From Devosia rhizoryzae (GTDB lineage Bacteria; Pseudomonadota; Alphaproteobacteria; Rhizobiales; Devosiaceae): 64,000 bases of DNA. A model generated the notes under the pieces. That model did no database searches. It saw only the letters and a program-made list of their open reading frames with translations, and was not told where the DNA came from. Positions 8,131 to 15,634 of the stretch are shown here, piece after piece (positions within the stretch are counted from its first letter, which is position 1; every line of letters starts with the position of its first letter). The position numbers and the translations under genes were made by a program. Location of the stretch: NCBI RefSeq assembly GCF_016698665.1, contig NZ_CP068046.1, forward strand, positions 62,001 through 126,000. The letters run 5' to 3'.

Positions 8131-8766
8131 ATGCCGCAGGACGCCAACGCCATCCGCTCCATTCTGTCGCTGGCGCCGGTGGTGCCGGTGATCATCCTCG
8201 ACGATGTGGCGCAGGCGCGGCCCTTGGCCGAAGCTCTGGTCGCCGGCGGCTTGCCGGTGCTCGAAGTGACATTGCGGACGCCCAATGCGCTGCGCGTCAT
8301 GGAAGAAATGGCCAAAGTGACCGGCGCCATTGTCGGCTCCGGCACGGTGCGCAATGGGGGGCACATGAAGGCGTCGGTGGATGCCGGTTGCCGCTTCATG
8401 GTGTCGCCCGGCGCATCGCCGCGGCTGCTGGATGCGGCGGACGATGTCGCCATTCCCCTGCTGCCGGGTATCGGCACGCCGACCGAAGCCATGGCGGCGG
8501 CAGAGCGCGGCTATTCGTTCCTCAAGTTCTTTCCGGCCGAAGCGCTCGGCGGAGCGCCGGTGCTCAAGGCCTTTGCGTCGCCCTTGCCGGACATCACCTT
8601 CTGCCCCACCGGCGGCATCGATGCGGAAAAAGCCAAGACCTACCTTGGCCTTCCCAACGTGATCTGTGTCGGCGGCTCCTGGATCATGCCGGCCGATGCT
8701 CTTGCCAGCGGCGACTTTGCGCGCGTGGAAGCGCTGGCGCGCGAGGCGAGCGCGTTGCGGGGCTAA
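8131..8766 (+). CDS. eda: 2-dehydro-3-deoxy-phosphogluconate (KDPG) aldolase
   Basis: 211 residues from the ATG at 8131 (GGAAGG upstream), matching the usual ~210. Class I aldolase motifs are present: EVTLRT containing the catalytic Glu, FMVSPGAS, and the Schiff-base lysine in FLKFFPAE, then TGGID phosphate-binding loop and VGGSW near the C terminus. It cleaves KDPG to pyruvate and glyceraldehyde-3-phosphate in the Entner-Doudoroff pathway, and many members also accept KDPGal. It stands apart from edd/zwf here. The ModE-like gene starts 5 bp after its stop, so the two may be co-transcribed. Confidence 0.92.
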   Translation: MPQDANAIRSILSLAPVVPVIILDDVAQARPLAEALVAGGLPVLEVTLRTPNALRVMEEMAKVTGAIVGSGTVRNGGHMKASVDAGCRFMVSPGASPRLLDAADDVAIPLLPGIGTPTEAMAAAERGYSFLKFFPAEALGGAPVLKAFASPLPDITFCPTGGIDAEKAKTYLGLPNVICVGGSWIMPADALASGDFARVEALAREASALRG

Positions 8767-8771
8767 GCATC

Positions 8772-9137
8772 ATGGCCAAGGACGTTCCCGAGCACGGGCT
8801 TGGCCATCTTCGCATCGTCCTGACCGAACATGCCTATCTTGGCCCGGGCCGGGCTGATCTCCTCGAAGGCATCGCCCAAACGGGCTCGATCGCGGCTGCC
8901 GGCAAGGCGATGGGCATGAGCTATAAGCGCGCCTGGAGCCTGGTACAGGCGCTCAATTCCGGGTTTGGCGTGCTGGTGGTTTCGAGCCGCGGGGGCGCTG
9001 GGCAGGGCGGAGCAAGCCTGACGCCGTTGGGCACGGATGTCTTGGCGCGCTACAGGGCGATGGAAGCGAAGGCACAGGCCGCCATTAACGAAGATGTCGA
9101 GGCCTTGCGCTCGATGATTTCCGATATCTCCCCATAA
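8772..9137 (+). CDS. ModE-type winged-helix regulator (DNA-binding domain only)
   Basis: 121 residues, starting 5 bp after the eda stop. The pattern LLEGIAQTGSIAAAGKAMGMSYKRAWSLVQALN is the LysR-like winged HTH of the ModE N-terminal domain, and GGAGQGGASLTPLGTDVLARY is the family wing region. The molybdate-binding (MOP/TOBE) repeats of full ModE are absent, as in several short ModE-like proteins. It sits directly upstream of modAB and a palindrome resembling a ModE box, so it probably represses that transporter. How it senses molybdate without the C-terminal domain is not clear from sequence. Confidence 0.82.
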   Translation: MAKDVPEHGLGHLRIVLTEHAYLGPGRADLLEGIAQTGSIAAAGKAMGMSYKRAWSLVQALNSGFGVLVVSSRGGAGQGGASLTPLGTDVLARYRAMEAKAQAAINEDVEALRSMISDISP

Positions 9138-9172
9138 ACATATCGCTTGCGTGATCGGTCTCTTCCGAGTCA

Positions 9173-9196
9173 CGATGTGTTCCGAAGAACATATCG
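9173..9196. promoter_or_regulatory. Candidate ModE-box palindrome upstream of modA
   Basis: CGATGTGTTC (9173-9182), 4-bp centre, GAACATATCG (9187-9196): one mismatch in 10-bp arms, ending 8 bp before the modA ATG. Its size and position fit the ~24-bp palindromes bound by ModE-type regulators, and the regulator gene is adjacent. Confidence 0.6.
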
Positions 9197-9204
9197 GAGA
9201 TCCC

Positions 9205-9930
9205 ATGTCCCGCATCCTGTTGTCCGCCATGCTGCTTGCCGCTACAGCGCTTCCGGTCATGGCTGAAAGCGTCAATGTCGCGGTTGCGGCCAATTTCACC
9301 GCAGTGGCAGAGGAATTGGCGGCAAAGTTCGAAGCGGAGAGCGGGCACGAGGTGGAGCTGAGCTTTGGCGCCACCGGACAACTCTATACCCAGATCACCC
9401 AGGCGGCGCCCTATGGCGTGTTTTTGGCGGCTGATACGGAGCGACCGGAAAAGGCCATCGCCGAAGGCCTGGCGGTGGACGGCAGCTTCTTCGTTTACGC
9501 CCAGGGGCGCCTTGCGCTCTATGGCGAGGGCGTCGATGCCGACAATGGCAAAGCGGCGCTGAAGGGCGACTTCGCCAAAATCGCAATCGCCGATCCCGAG
9601 GCGGCCCCTTACGGGCAGGCAGCGGTCGAAACGCTGGAAGCCCTCGGACTATGGGAAACCCTCGAGCCCAAGCTGGTGCAGGGCGAAAGCATTTCCCAGA
9701 CGCTGCAGTTCATCGAAAGCGGCAATGCTGAGCTCGGTTTTGTGGCGGCCAGCCAGGTACTAGGCAAGGACGTCTGGATCGTGCCGGCGGAGCTGCATCA
9801 GCCGATCGAACAGGGGGCGGTGCTGCTCAAGGCAGGCGAAGGCAATGCTGCGGCAGAGGGGCTTTTGCAGTTTTTGCGTAGTGATGCGGCGGTGGCGGTA
9901 ATCGAGGGGGCGGGGTATTCGGTGCCTTGA
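9205..9930 (+). CDS. modA: Molybdate ABC transporter substrate-binding protein
   Basis: 241 residues from the ATG at 9205, downstream of CGGAGA, with a ~19-residue signal peptide ending VMAES. Family motifs follow: VAVAANFTAVAEELAAKFEAESGHEVELSFGATGQLYTQI is split over the two expected regions, with the oxyanion-binding Ser/Ala/Gly loop in FGATGQLY. PYGVFLAADTERP, DPEAAPYGQAA and LGFVAASQVL are also conserved. It binds molybdate (or tungstate) in the periplasm. It is preceded by the ModE-like gene and followed by modB after a ~125-bp repeat. Confidence 0.92.
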   Translation: MSRILLSAMLLAATALPVMAESVNVAVAANFTAVAEELAAKFEAESGHEVELSFGATGQLYTQITQAAPYGVFLAADTERPEKAIAEGLAVDGSFFVYAQGRLALYGEGVDADNGKAALKGDFAKIAIADPEAAPYGQAAVETLEALGLWETLEPKLVQGESISQTLQFIESGNAELGFVAASQVLGKDVWIVPAELHQPIEQGAVLLKAGEGNAAAEGLLQFLRSDAAVAVIEGAGYSVP

Positions 9931-9940
9931 TCTGAACGCG

Positions 9941-10044
9941 CACCCCCGCCCAGCCTCCCCCTGAAGGAGGGGGAGGAGTGGAGCCGGTGGTCTTGGCACG
10001 ATAGAGCTCCTCCCCCGTCTTCCGGGGGAGGTTGGGTGGGGGTG
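9941..10044. repeat. Full GC-rich palindromic intergenic repeat (type A) between modA and modB
   Basis: An outer inverted pair (CACCCCCGCCCAGCCTCCCC with GGGGGAGGTTGGGTGGGGGTG) encloses inner CCCCCTGAAGGAGGGGG and AGCTCCTCCCCC elements. The same layout recurs at 53049-53168, with half copies elsewhere in the window. Being inside an operon, it may act as an mRNA processing or attenuation element. Confidence 0.8.
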
Positions 10045-10056
10045 TTTGCAAGAGGC

Positions 10057-10731
10057 ATGAGCGAGCTGTACTCCCCCATTCTCCTGACCCTCATGCTGGC
10101 GCTGTGCGTGACGCTGATCCTGCTGCCGCTTGCAACGCCCATCGCGTGGTGGCTGGCGCAGGGGCGGGGCAGGGGGCGGGAGGTGGTGGGGGCCGTCGTG
10201 ACGCTGCCGCTGGTATTGCCGCCCACCGTCCTCGGCTTCTACCTATTGCTGGCGCTGGGGCCGTTTGGCCCGGGCGGCGCATTAGCGTCGCTCTGGGGCG
10301 CGCGGACCCTGGCGTTTTCGTTCACGGGGCTGGTGATCGGCTCGATTATCGCCTCGCTGCCCTTCATGGTGCAGCCGCTGCGCAATGCTTTCGCCGCGAT
10401 CGAAAGCGAAGTGCTGGAAACCGCCGACACATTGGGCGCATCGCGCTGGCAGCGCTTTCGCCGGGTGGTCTTGCCGCTCGCGCGGCCCGGCTATCTGGTG
10501 GGCGCCATCATGACCTTCGCCCATACAATGGGGGAATTCGGCGTGGTGCTGATGATCGGGGGCAATATTCCCGGACAAACCAAGGTCCTCTCCATCGCTA
10601 TTTACGACTTCGTCGAGCGGCTGGAATGGGAACGGGCGCATGTCCTGGCGGGCGGCATGGTCGTTTTTGGCTTTGTGGTAATCTGGAGCTCGTTGGTCCT
10701 GGGCCGAGACCGTGAGCGCAGCGAGAATTGA
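10057..10731 (+). CDS. modB: Molybdate ABC transporter permease
   Basis: 224 residues from the ATG at 10057 (AAGAGG upstream); an in-frame upstream ATG at 10036 lies within the repeat and is less likely. Five or so membrane segments are visible. The TLPLVLPPTVLGFYLL region is typical of ModB, and the cytoplasmic coupling loop EVLETADTLGASRWQRFRRVVLPLA is the EAA motif that contacts the ATPase. Normally modC follows at once; here the next gene is an LldD-like dehydrogenase, so the ATPase must be encoded elsewhere or borrowed. Confidence 0.92.
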   Translation: MSELYSPILLTLMLALCVTLILLPLATPIAWWLAQGRGRGREVVGAVVTLPLVLPPTVLGFYLLLALGPFGPGGALASLWGARTLAFSFTGLVIGSIIASLPFMVQPLRNAFAAIESEVLETADTLGASRWQRFRRVVLPLARPGYLVGAIMTFAHTMGEFGVVLMIGGNIPGQTKVLSIAIYDFVERLEWERAHVLAGGMVVFGFVVIWSSLVLGRDRERSEN

Positions 10732-10733
10732 CG

Positions 10734-10747
10734 ACTAACATGTTAGT
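10734..10747. promoter_or_regulatory. Palindromic operator ACTAACATGTTAGT upstream of lldD-like gene
   Basis: A perfect 14-bp palindrome 36 bp upstream of the dehydrogenase ATG. Its 12-bp core is identical to the site at 25080-25091 in front of the FCD-type GntR gene. GntR/FCD regulators typically bind short palindromes of this size, so this is a candidate distant target of that regulator. Confidence 0.65.
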
Positions 10748-10783
10748 TGCTAGGCCGGTTGCGACAACAGCCGGGGTGCCCCT

Positions 10784-11965
10784 ATGCCTGCCATCGACAA
10801 GGTTCTTACCGTCGACGAGATGATGCGCCTGGCGCGGCGCCGGGTGCCAAAAATGTTCTTCGAATATGCCGATAGCGGCTCCTACACCGAGGGGACCTAT
10901 CGGGAAAACGAGAGCGATTTTGGCAAGATCAAGCTCAACCAGAAGGTGGCCGTCAACCTTGAGGGGCGCAATCTCAAGGTAGCCATGCTGGGCAAGGAAA
11001 TTGCCATGCCCGTCGCCATCGCACCCGCAGCAACCGGGGGCATGCAGACCGCGGACGGCGAGATCAAGGCCGCGCGGGCGGCGGCAAAAGCTGGCATCCC
11101 ATTCACCCTTTCCACCATGAGCGTCTGCTCGATCGAGGATGTGGCGGAGAACACGACGGCGCCGTTCTGGTTTCAGCTCTATGTCATGCGCGACCGCGAC
11201 TTCATCTATCGGCTGATCGACAGGGCCAAGGCTGCCAATTGCCCGGCGCTGGTTCTGACCATGGACCTCCAGATCCTGGGGCAGAGGCACAAGGACATCC
11301 GCAACGGGCTGGCGACGCCGCCAAAGTTCACGCCCTATTCGGTGTGGCAGATGATGCATCATCCCCTGTGGTGCATGCGCATGCTCGGCACCAAGCGGCA
11401 CACGTTCCGCAATATCGTCGGCCATGTCGGCGGCGATCACGACCTCGCCTCGCTGTCTGCCTGGACGGCTTCGCAGTTCGACCCAACGCTGAACTGGGGC
11501 GATGTGCGCTGGATCAAGGAGCGGTTCGGCGGGCCGGTAATCGTCAAGGGCGTGCTCGACGCCGATGACGCGCAGGCGGCGGTGGACAATGGCGCCGATG
11601 CGGTCGTGGTCTCGAACCATGGTGGGCGGCAGCTGGACGGCGCGCCCTCGACCATTCGCGTGCTTCCGGAAATCGTCGACCGCGTCGGCAAGCGCACCGA
11701 GGTCTATCTCGATAGCGGCATCCGCTCCGGGCAGGACGTGATCAAGGCGCTGGCCTATGGGGCCAAGTCGACCTTTATCGGGCGGCCGATGCTCTATGGG
11801 CTCGGGGCTGGCGGCGAAGAGGGCGTGACGCGGGTGCTGGAGATTATTAGGCGTGAGCTCGATACGACAATGGCGCTGTGCGGCGAGCGGGATGTGCGCA
11901 ATGTCGGGCCGCACAATATTTATTCGAACGACATTCCGGCGAGGAACGCGCCGAGGGTGCAATAG
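10784..11965 (+). CDS. lldD: FMN-dependent L-lactate dehydrogenase / alpha-hydroxy-acid oxidase
   Basis: 393 residues, the usual length for LldD. Conserved family regions: VPKMFFEYADSGSYTE at the N terminus, APAATGGMQ, and LSTMSVCSIEDVA. These are followed by a TMDLQILGQRHKDIRNG segment, VIVKGVLDADDAQ with the FMN-contacting Lys, and the catalytic His in SNHGGRQLDG. The C-terminal DSGIRSGQDVIKALAYGAK binds the phosphate of FMN. It oxidises an L-2-hydroxy acid, most often L-lactate to pyruvate, feeding electrons to the respiratory chain. It stands alone with its own palindromic operator (10734-10747), shared with the GntR of the deoxy-sugar locus. Glycolate or mandelate specificity cannot be excluded. 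Confidence 0.85.
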   Translation: MPAIDKVLTVDEMMRLARRRVPKMFFEYADSGSYTEGTYRENESDFGKIKLNQKVAVNLEGRNLKVAMLGKEIAMPVAIAPAATGGMQTADGEIKAARAAAKAGIPFTLSTMSVCSIEDVAENTTAPFWFQLYVMRDRDFIYRLIDRAKAANCPALVLTMDLQILGQRHKDIRNGLATPPKFTPYSVWQMMHHPLWCMRMLGTKRHTFRNIVGHVGGDHDLASLSAWTASQFDPTLNWGDVRWIKERFGGPVIVKGVLDADDAQAAVDNGADAVVVSNHGGRQLDGAPSTIRVLPEIVDRVGKRTEVYLDSGIRSGQDVIKALAYGAKSTFIGRPMLYGLGAGGEEGVTRVLEIIRRELDTTMALCGERDVRNVGPHNIYSNDIPARNAPRVQ

Positions 11966-11968
11966 ACT

Positions 11969-12130
11969 GTGCTCTTGCGCATCCCTCCCCTTGAGGGGTA
12001 GGGAATGAGGGTGGGGTAGGGCCGAGCACTCGGAACTGTATGCTTGGCCCCACCCCACCCAGCTTTGCTACGGCTCTGCGAGCCTAGCGGCGCTACCCTC
12101 CCCCTCTAGGGGAGGGAGGTGCAAGAGCAC
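11969..12130. repeat. Long imperfect inverted repeat between convergent genes
   Basis: Outer arms GTGCTCTTGC (11969-11978) and GCAAGAGCAC (12121-12130) are perfect. Inner TCCCTCCCC/GGGGAGGGA arms and several CCCCACCCC-type blocks lie between. The element fills the space between the stops of the lldD-like and anti-sigma genes, so it can act as a bidirectional terminator. It is related to, but distinct from, the type A repeats. Confidence 0.75.
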
Positions 12131-12135
12131 TATAT

Positions 12136-12918
12136 TCAGCTCTCGTATAACGGGCTGGCGCCAGGGCTGAGCTGAGCGAACACCGCATTGGCGATGGCTT
12201 GCAGCTGTTCCGGCGTGCCGGTGCCGACGATGGTGCAGGTGAAGATCGTGTTGGCCCAGTAGAGCACCTGGTCGGTGCCGAGGCGGACGCTTTCGTAGGC
12301 CGGTCCACCCACGCCGGTGGCTGGGGTGATGTAGAGGGTTGTCCGCTCGCCAGCGGCATTTTCATACATCAGCTGGGCGGCGCGGCCGCCGGGAATTGCT
12401 GGGGCGGGGAGGAGGCGGCCGCCGAGAAAGGTGAGTCCCTGCACGGATAGATCGGGCATGGCAAGCGTGGTATCGAGACGGTTGGAGAGCCAGGTGGACA
12501 GATGTTCGCTATCGTTGCTTGCCACTTCAACCGCGTGGCGGTTTTCGGCGACATAGACGGTATGGGCGCTAACGGCGTCGGCGATCAGGCGATCGTAGAG
12601 CGCCGGCGCGTTCGCGCTCGGACGCAGCAGCCAGCCGGCGGCAATGCCGATGCCGAGCACGCAGACGATCATGGCGGCCTGAGCGACAGCGCGCCATTGG
12701 CGGCGCTGCGCCTGAAGTGCCAGGCGATGCGGATCGAGGTGGCTGGGCAGGGGTTCGGCACCGACGGGGGCATAGAGAGTGCGGATAGCGTCGGACTGAC
12801 GCGCATAGGCCGCGACCTCGGCCATGGCGGCGGCATCGGCCTCGACCTTGACGCGGGTTGCCGCGTCGAGCTCGTTATCGAGATAGGCCATTAGCGTGTC
12901 ACGAGAGATTTCGCTCAT
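12136..12918 (-). CDS. Anti-sigma factor (membrane-bound, zinc-finger-less type)
   Basis: 260 residues; its ATG overlaps the sigma-factor stop by 4 bp. The N-terminal ~70 residues are a helical sigma-binding region (LMAYLDNELDAATRVKVEADAA), a single membrane segment spans about residues 80-100 (AAMIVCVLGIGIAAGWLL), and the rest is periplasmic. The HxxxCxxC motif of the ZAS class is missing. This is the layout of RsiW/FecR-like regulators encoded with ECF sigma factors. It would hold the sigma at the membrane until an envelope signal is received; the signal is unknown. Confidence 0.85.
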   Translation of the reverse strand: MSEISRDTLMAYLDNELDAATRVKVEADAAAMAEVAAYARQSDAIRTLYAPVGAEPLPSHLDPHRLALQAQRRQWRAVAQAAMIVCVLGIGIAAGWLLRPSANAPALYDRLIADAVSAHTVYVAENRHAVEVASNDSEHLSTWLSNRLDTTLAMPDLSVQGLTFLGGRLLPAPAIPGGRAAQLMYENAAGERTTLYITPATGVGGPAYESVRLGTDQVLYWANTIFTCTIVGTGTPEQLQAIANAVFAQLSPGASPLYES

Positions 12919-13418
12919 TTGACGGTCCGCAAGTGGGGCTGCGTTTCGCCGCCGGTCAGCTGGCGCAGCGTGGCGCGGGCGCGGCCGAGCCGGCTCATCA
13001 ATGTGCCGGTCGGGATCTGCAAGATCGCGGCAGCTTCGGAATAAGCGAGGCCTTCAAGGGTCACGAGCAGCAAGGCTTCCTTTTGATCGAGGGGCAGGGT
13101 TTCGATGGCGCGGGCGAGTTCGGCAAGCGCCAGGTGTCCGGGTTGCGGGGCCGAGGTTGCGAGTTCGACCGTGGCGACATCCACCGTTTCGCCACGGCGG
13201 CGATCGCTGCGGCGGCTGTTGCGGTGGAGGTTTGTGAGGATCGTGAACAGCCAAGGACGAAGCGGTCCGCGCGGACGAAAGAGGCCGCGGCGGGCAATGG
13301 CGCGTTCCAGCGTATCCTGTACCAGGTCGTCGGCGCGGTCGATGTTACGGGTGAGCGCGCGGGCGTAACGGCGCAGGGCCGGCACGTCCTTTTCGAGCTC
13401 ATCGAGAAAATCGACCAC
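12915..13418 (-). CDS. ECF-type RNA polymerase sigma factor
   Basis: 167 residues with both ECF regions. Region 2 is ALRRYARALTRNIDRADDLVQDTLERA with the -10 recognition helix downstream (RPWLFTILTNLHRN). Region 4 is IETLPLDQKEALLLVTLEGLAYSEAA with the HTH continuing IPTGTLMSRLGRARATLR. It is translationally coupled to its anti-sigma factor (ATGA overlap at 12915-12918). The secreted COG4315-type gene ends 17 bp upstream, so the three genes form one operon that the sigma factor probably autoregulates. Confidence 0.92.
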   Translation of the reverse strand: MVDFLDELEKDVPALRRYARALTRNIDRADDLVQDTLERAIARRGLFRPRGPLRPWLFTILTNLHRNSRRSDRRRGETVDVATVELATSAPQPGHLALAELARAIETLPLDQKEALLLVTLEGLAYSEAAAILQIPTGTLMSRLGRARATLRQLTGGETQPHLRTVK

Positions 13419-13435
13419 GCCGCAGCTTTCAGGCT

Positions 13436-13828
13436 TTATTCGACCGCAAGATGCCAGACGCCGCCGACGCCGTCACCGGTGATGTCGCCGGGCGCCTTGT
13501 CGTTGACCCAATAGTAAAGCGGCATGTCCTTGTAGGCCCACATCTTGGTGCCGTCGGTGCGCTCGACAATGCTGAAGTCGCCTTCAGCCTGGGCGGCGTC
13601 GTCGGCCATCAGCGGCGGCCACTTTTCGGCACAGCTATCGTAGCAATTGGTGACGCCGGCGGTGTCCTTGTCGAAGATGTAGAGCGTCATGCCGCTCTCG
13701 TCGGTCAAAACCTGCTTGCCGCCGATATCGGTGGATTTGACCATGCCGCCGAGATAGTCGACGGCAAAGCTTGGAGCGGCGATCAGGGCGAGCGCGGCGG
13801 CGCCCAGAAGAAGCGAACGGATGTGCAT
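13436..13828 (-). CDS. Secreted COG4315 repeat-type protein (Yx[FWY]xxD family)
   Basis: 130 residues from the ATG at 13828, preceded by GAGGGAAA. A signal peptide (about 1-22, ending SFAVD) is followed by two copies of the family motif: LTDESGMTLYIFDKDTAG and MWAYKDMPLYYWVNDKAPGD. NCYDSCAEKWPPL carries the two conserved cysteines. Members are periplasmic or lipid-anchored proteins of unknown function, often encoded next to ECF sigma factors, as here. It may be the sensor input or the main regulon member. Confidence 0.88.
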   Translation of the reverse strand: MHIRSLLLGAAALALIAAPSFAVDYLGGMVKSTDIGGKQVLTDESGMTLYIFDKDTAGVTNCYDSCAEKWPPLMADDAAQAEGDFSIVERTDGTKMWAYKDMPLYYWVNDKAPGDITGDGVGGVWHLAVE

Positions 13829-13872
13829 GGGATTTCCCTCCTGTTGCGAGGCCGACGCTGCGGCCTCCACCA

Positions 13873-13902
13873 GGATCAACACCGGGGCGGCGGGTTTAAT
13901 CC
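13873..13902 (-). promoter_or_regulatory. Candidate ECF-type autoregulated promoter
   Basis: On the minus strand GGATTAAACCC (13902-13892) is followed after a GC-rich spacer by GGTGTTGATCC (13883-13873), 45 bp upstream of the COG4315 start. The GGA-AAA/GGTGTT arrangement resembles ECF -35/-10 elements. This is pattern inference only. Confidence 0.35.
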
Positions 13903-14036
13903 GCAAATAGTTGTAGATTTTTCTTTAAGCGGCACAAGGCGCTGGACAGGTTCGGTGCGGATTGCTTTGTTAGCGCCAAGCGCTGCGCCGCTCGCAAAGG
14001 CCCAGCGATAAGAATGATCATTCCGGGAGGAACACC

Positions 14037-15143
14037 ATGATGAAGAGACGCGAATTCTTTAAGCAGGCTACGGTTGCCACGGTTGGCGCCGCCGCTGTCA
14101 CCGCCGGCCTTGCCGCTCCGGCAATCGCCCAGGGCAATATCACCTGGCGCATGGTGACCACCTGGCCAAAGAATTTCCCGGGGCTCGGTGTCGGCGCGCA
14201 GACGCTGGCCGATCGCATCACCAAGGCTTCGGGCGGCCGTCTGACCGTTCAGGTGTTTGCTGCCGGGGAAATGGTGCCCGGCCTCCAGGCTCTTGACGCC
14301 GTCATCGACGGTTCGGCCGAAATGAGCCACGGCACGCCATATTACTGGCAGAACAAGAGCCAGGCCCTGTCGTTCTTCACCGGCGTGCCCTTCGGCATGA
14401 CCAACCGCGAACTCACCGCCTGGGTGCGCTACCTTGGCGGCCAGGAAATCTGGGACAAGGTCTACGACCAGTTCGGTCTCCAGGGCTTCCTTTCCGGCGA
14501 TACCGGCACGCAGGCTGGTGGCTGGTTCCGCAACGAGTTGACCGGCGTCGCCGATATCCAGGGTCTGCGCTTCCGCACGCCAGGTCTTGGTGGCCAGGTC
14601 TGGGCAAAGCTTGGCGCTTCGGTGACCAACCTTGCCGCCGGCGAAATCTTTGCCGCGCTGCAGTCGGGTACGCTCGATGCCGCCGAATTCGTGGGCCCCT
14701 ATAACGACCTCGCGCTGGGCTTCTACCAGATCGCCAAAAACTACTATTTCCCCAGCTTCGTCGAGCCGGGCCTCGCTACCGAAATCGTGGTCGACAAGGC
14801 CAAGTTCGCCGAGCTGCCGGAAGACTTGCAGGAAATCGTGCGCGTCTGCGCCCAGTCGGCCTATGACCAGGTCGCTTCGGACATGTATGCCAACGATCCG
14901 CGTGCGCTCAATGCGCTCGTAGCCGAGCATGGCGTTCAGGTTCGTGCATTCCCCGAAGAGATCGTCGAAGCCGGCGCCAAGGCCTCGATGGAACTGATCG
15001 CCGAAATCCGCGAAGGCGGCGATGCCCTGACCAAGGAAACCGCAGAAAGCTTCGTTTCGGCCTTCAACCTCCTCCGTCAGCGCACCGAAGGCACAGATAT
15101 GCCGTATCTCGCGGCACGCGAGAAATACATCAAGTTCGAATAA
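14037..15143 (+). CDS. TRAP transporter solute-binding protein (TakP-like)
   Basis: 368 residues; start ATG at 14037 or the next codon at 14040, preceded by GGGAGGAA. The N terminus has a twin-arginine signal (KRREFFKQA, cleavage near AIAQ). The mature protein has the TakP/DctP pattern: WRMVTTWPKNFPGLG, FAAGEMVPGLQALDAVIDGSAEMSHG, and the substrate-contacting Arg in GLRFRTPGLGG. The TakP group binds 2-oxo acids, and close relatives bind lactate. A monocarboxylate substrate is therefore likely, though not proven. The dctQM genes are convergent, so the binding protein and the membrane units are separately transcribed. Confidence 0.88.
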   Translation: MMKRREFFKQATVATVGAAAVTAGLAAPAIAQGNITWRMVTTWPKNFPGLGVGAQTLADRITKASGGRLTVQVFAAGEMVPGLQALDAVIDGSAEMSHGTPYYWQNKSQALSFFTGVPFGMTNRELTAWVRYLGGQEIWDKVYDQFGLQGFLSGDTGTQAGGWFRNELTGVADIQGLRFRTPGLGGQVWAKLGASVTNLAAGEIFAALQSGTLDAAEFVGPYNDLALGFYQIAKNYYFPSFVEPGLATEIVVDKAKFAELPEDLQEIVRVCAQSAYDQVASDMYANDPRALNALVAEHGVQVRAFPEEIVEAGAKASMELIAEIREGGDALTKETAESFVSAFNLLRQRTEGTDMPYLAAREKYIKFE

Positions 15144-15163
15144 GGACCGCTCGGTCAAAACGA

Positions 15164-15192
15164 AAAGTCCGGGTGAAAGCCCGGGCTTTTTG
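15164..15192 (+). terminator. Rho-independent terminator after TRAP solute-binding gene
   Basis: Stem AAAGTCCGGG / CCCGGGCTTT with a 6-nt loop followed by a T-run, 20 bp after the stop codon. The A-run on the left side makes it potentially bidirectional. Confidence 0.85.
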
Positions 15193-15209
15193 CTTTTCAG
15201 CACTTCATT

Positions 15210-15580
15210 TGTCTGAAGCTCGGTAAGTGGAGTTCTCTCCGGACAAGCCCGGCGCGCTTTGGGTAACTTATTCCTCTTATCCCCGCCCCTTCGACCTTGC
15301 GCTAGAGTTTCCCCTATCAGCCGGGCAACGATGGAGTTGCAACGATCAACTGTCCGGCGACAGTCGGGAGCACCCTGAATCGTTACGGGGTGTGGGTCCG
15401 GGGATGGGTCGCGGCGAAATCCGCCCCTAATAAACCTCCTGCCAGAAATCCTGACGCTCCGAGACGGCCTCCGTCTCACTCTACTACCTACCATCGAGGC
15501 GAAAGCCGTCTCGGGGCACCGTCAAATGTTCTTACCCGGAGGTTCCAGACCGACCGGCGCCTTGGCACGTCGCAACACCA
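15210..15580. ncRNA. Candidate structured non-coding RNA between convergent genes
   Basis: About 370 bp without a plausible reading frame, bounded by two strong terminators. Several perfect helices are present: GCCCGGC (15247-15253) with GCCGGGC (15321-15327); ACTGTC/GACAGT with a 4-nt loop (about 15349-15364); CACCC/GGGTG near 15371-15392; and a 10-bp pair CCGAGACGGC (15457-15466) / GCCGTCTCGG (15507-15516). Base composition and the A-rich linkers differ from the coding DNA around it. I could not match tmRNA, RNase P, SRP or a riboswitch. The strand is undecided: a minus-strand RNA would end at the 15164-15192 hairpin. Confidence 0.4.
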
Positions 15581-15583
15581 CAA

Positions 15584-15613
15584 ACAAAAACGCCCCGGCG
15601 CGTGCCGGGGCGT
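15584..15613 (-). terminator. Rho-independent terminator after dctM
   Basis: Perfect 10-bp stem (15590-15599 with 15604-15613) with a 4-nt loop and, on the minus strand, a following T-run (15586-15590), 22 bp beyond the dctM stop. Confidence 0.85.
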
Positions 15614-15634
15614 CAGAACCAAAAGCTGATGATC

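Noticed and set aside
15210..15580. tmRNA (two-piece ssrA) or RNase P RNA in the structured segment
   Set aside because: I looked for an A-N-D-type tag frame, the tRNA-like TPsiC sequence GGTTCGA and the conserved RNase P P4 and GGTAAGAG sequences on both strands and found none.
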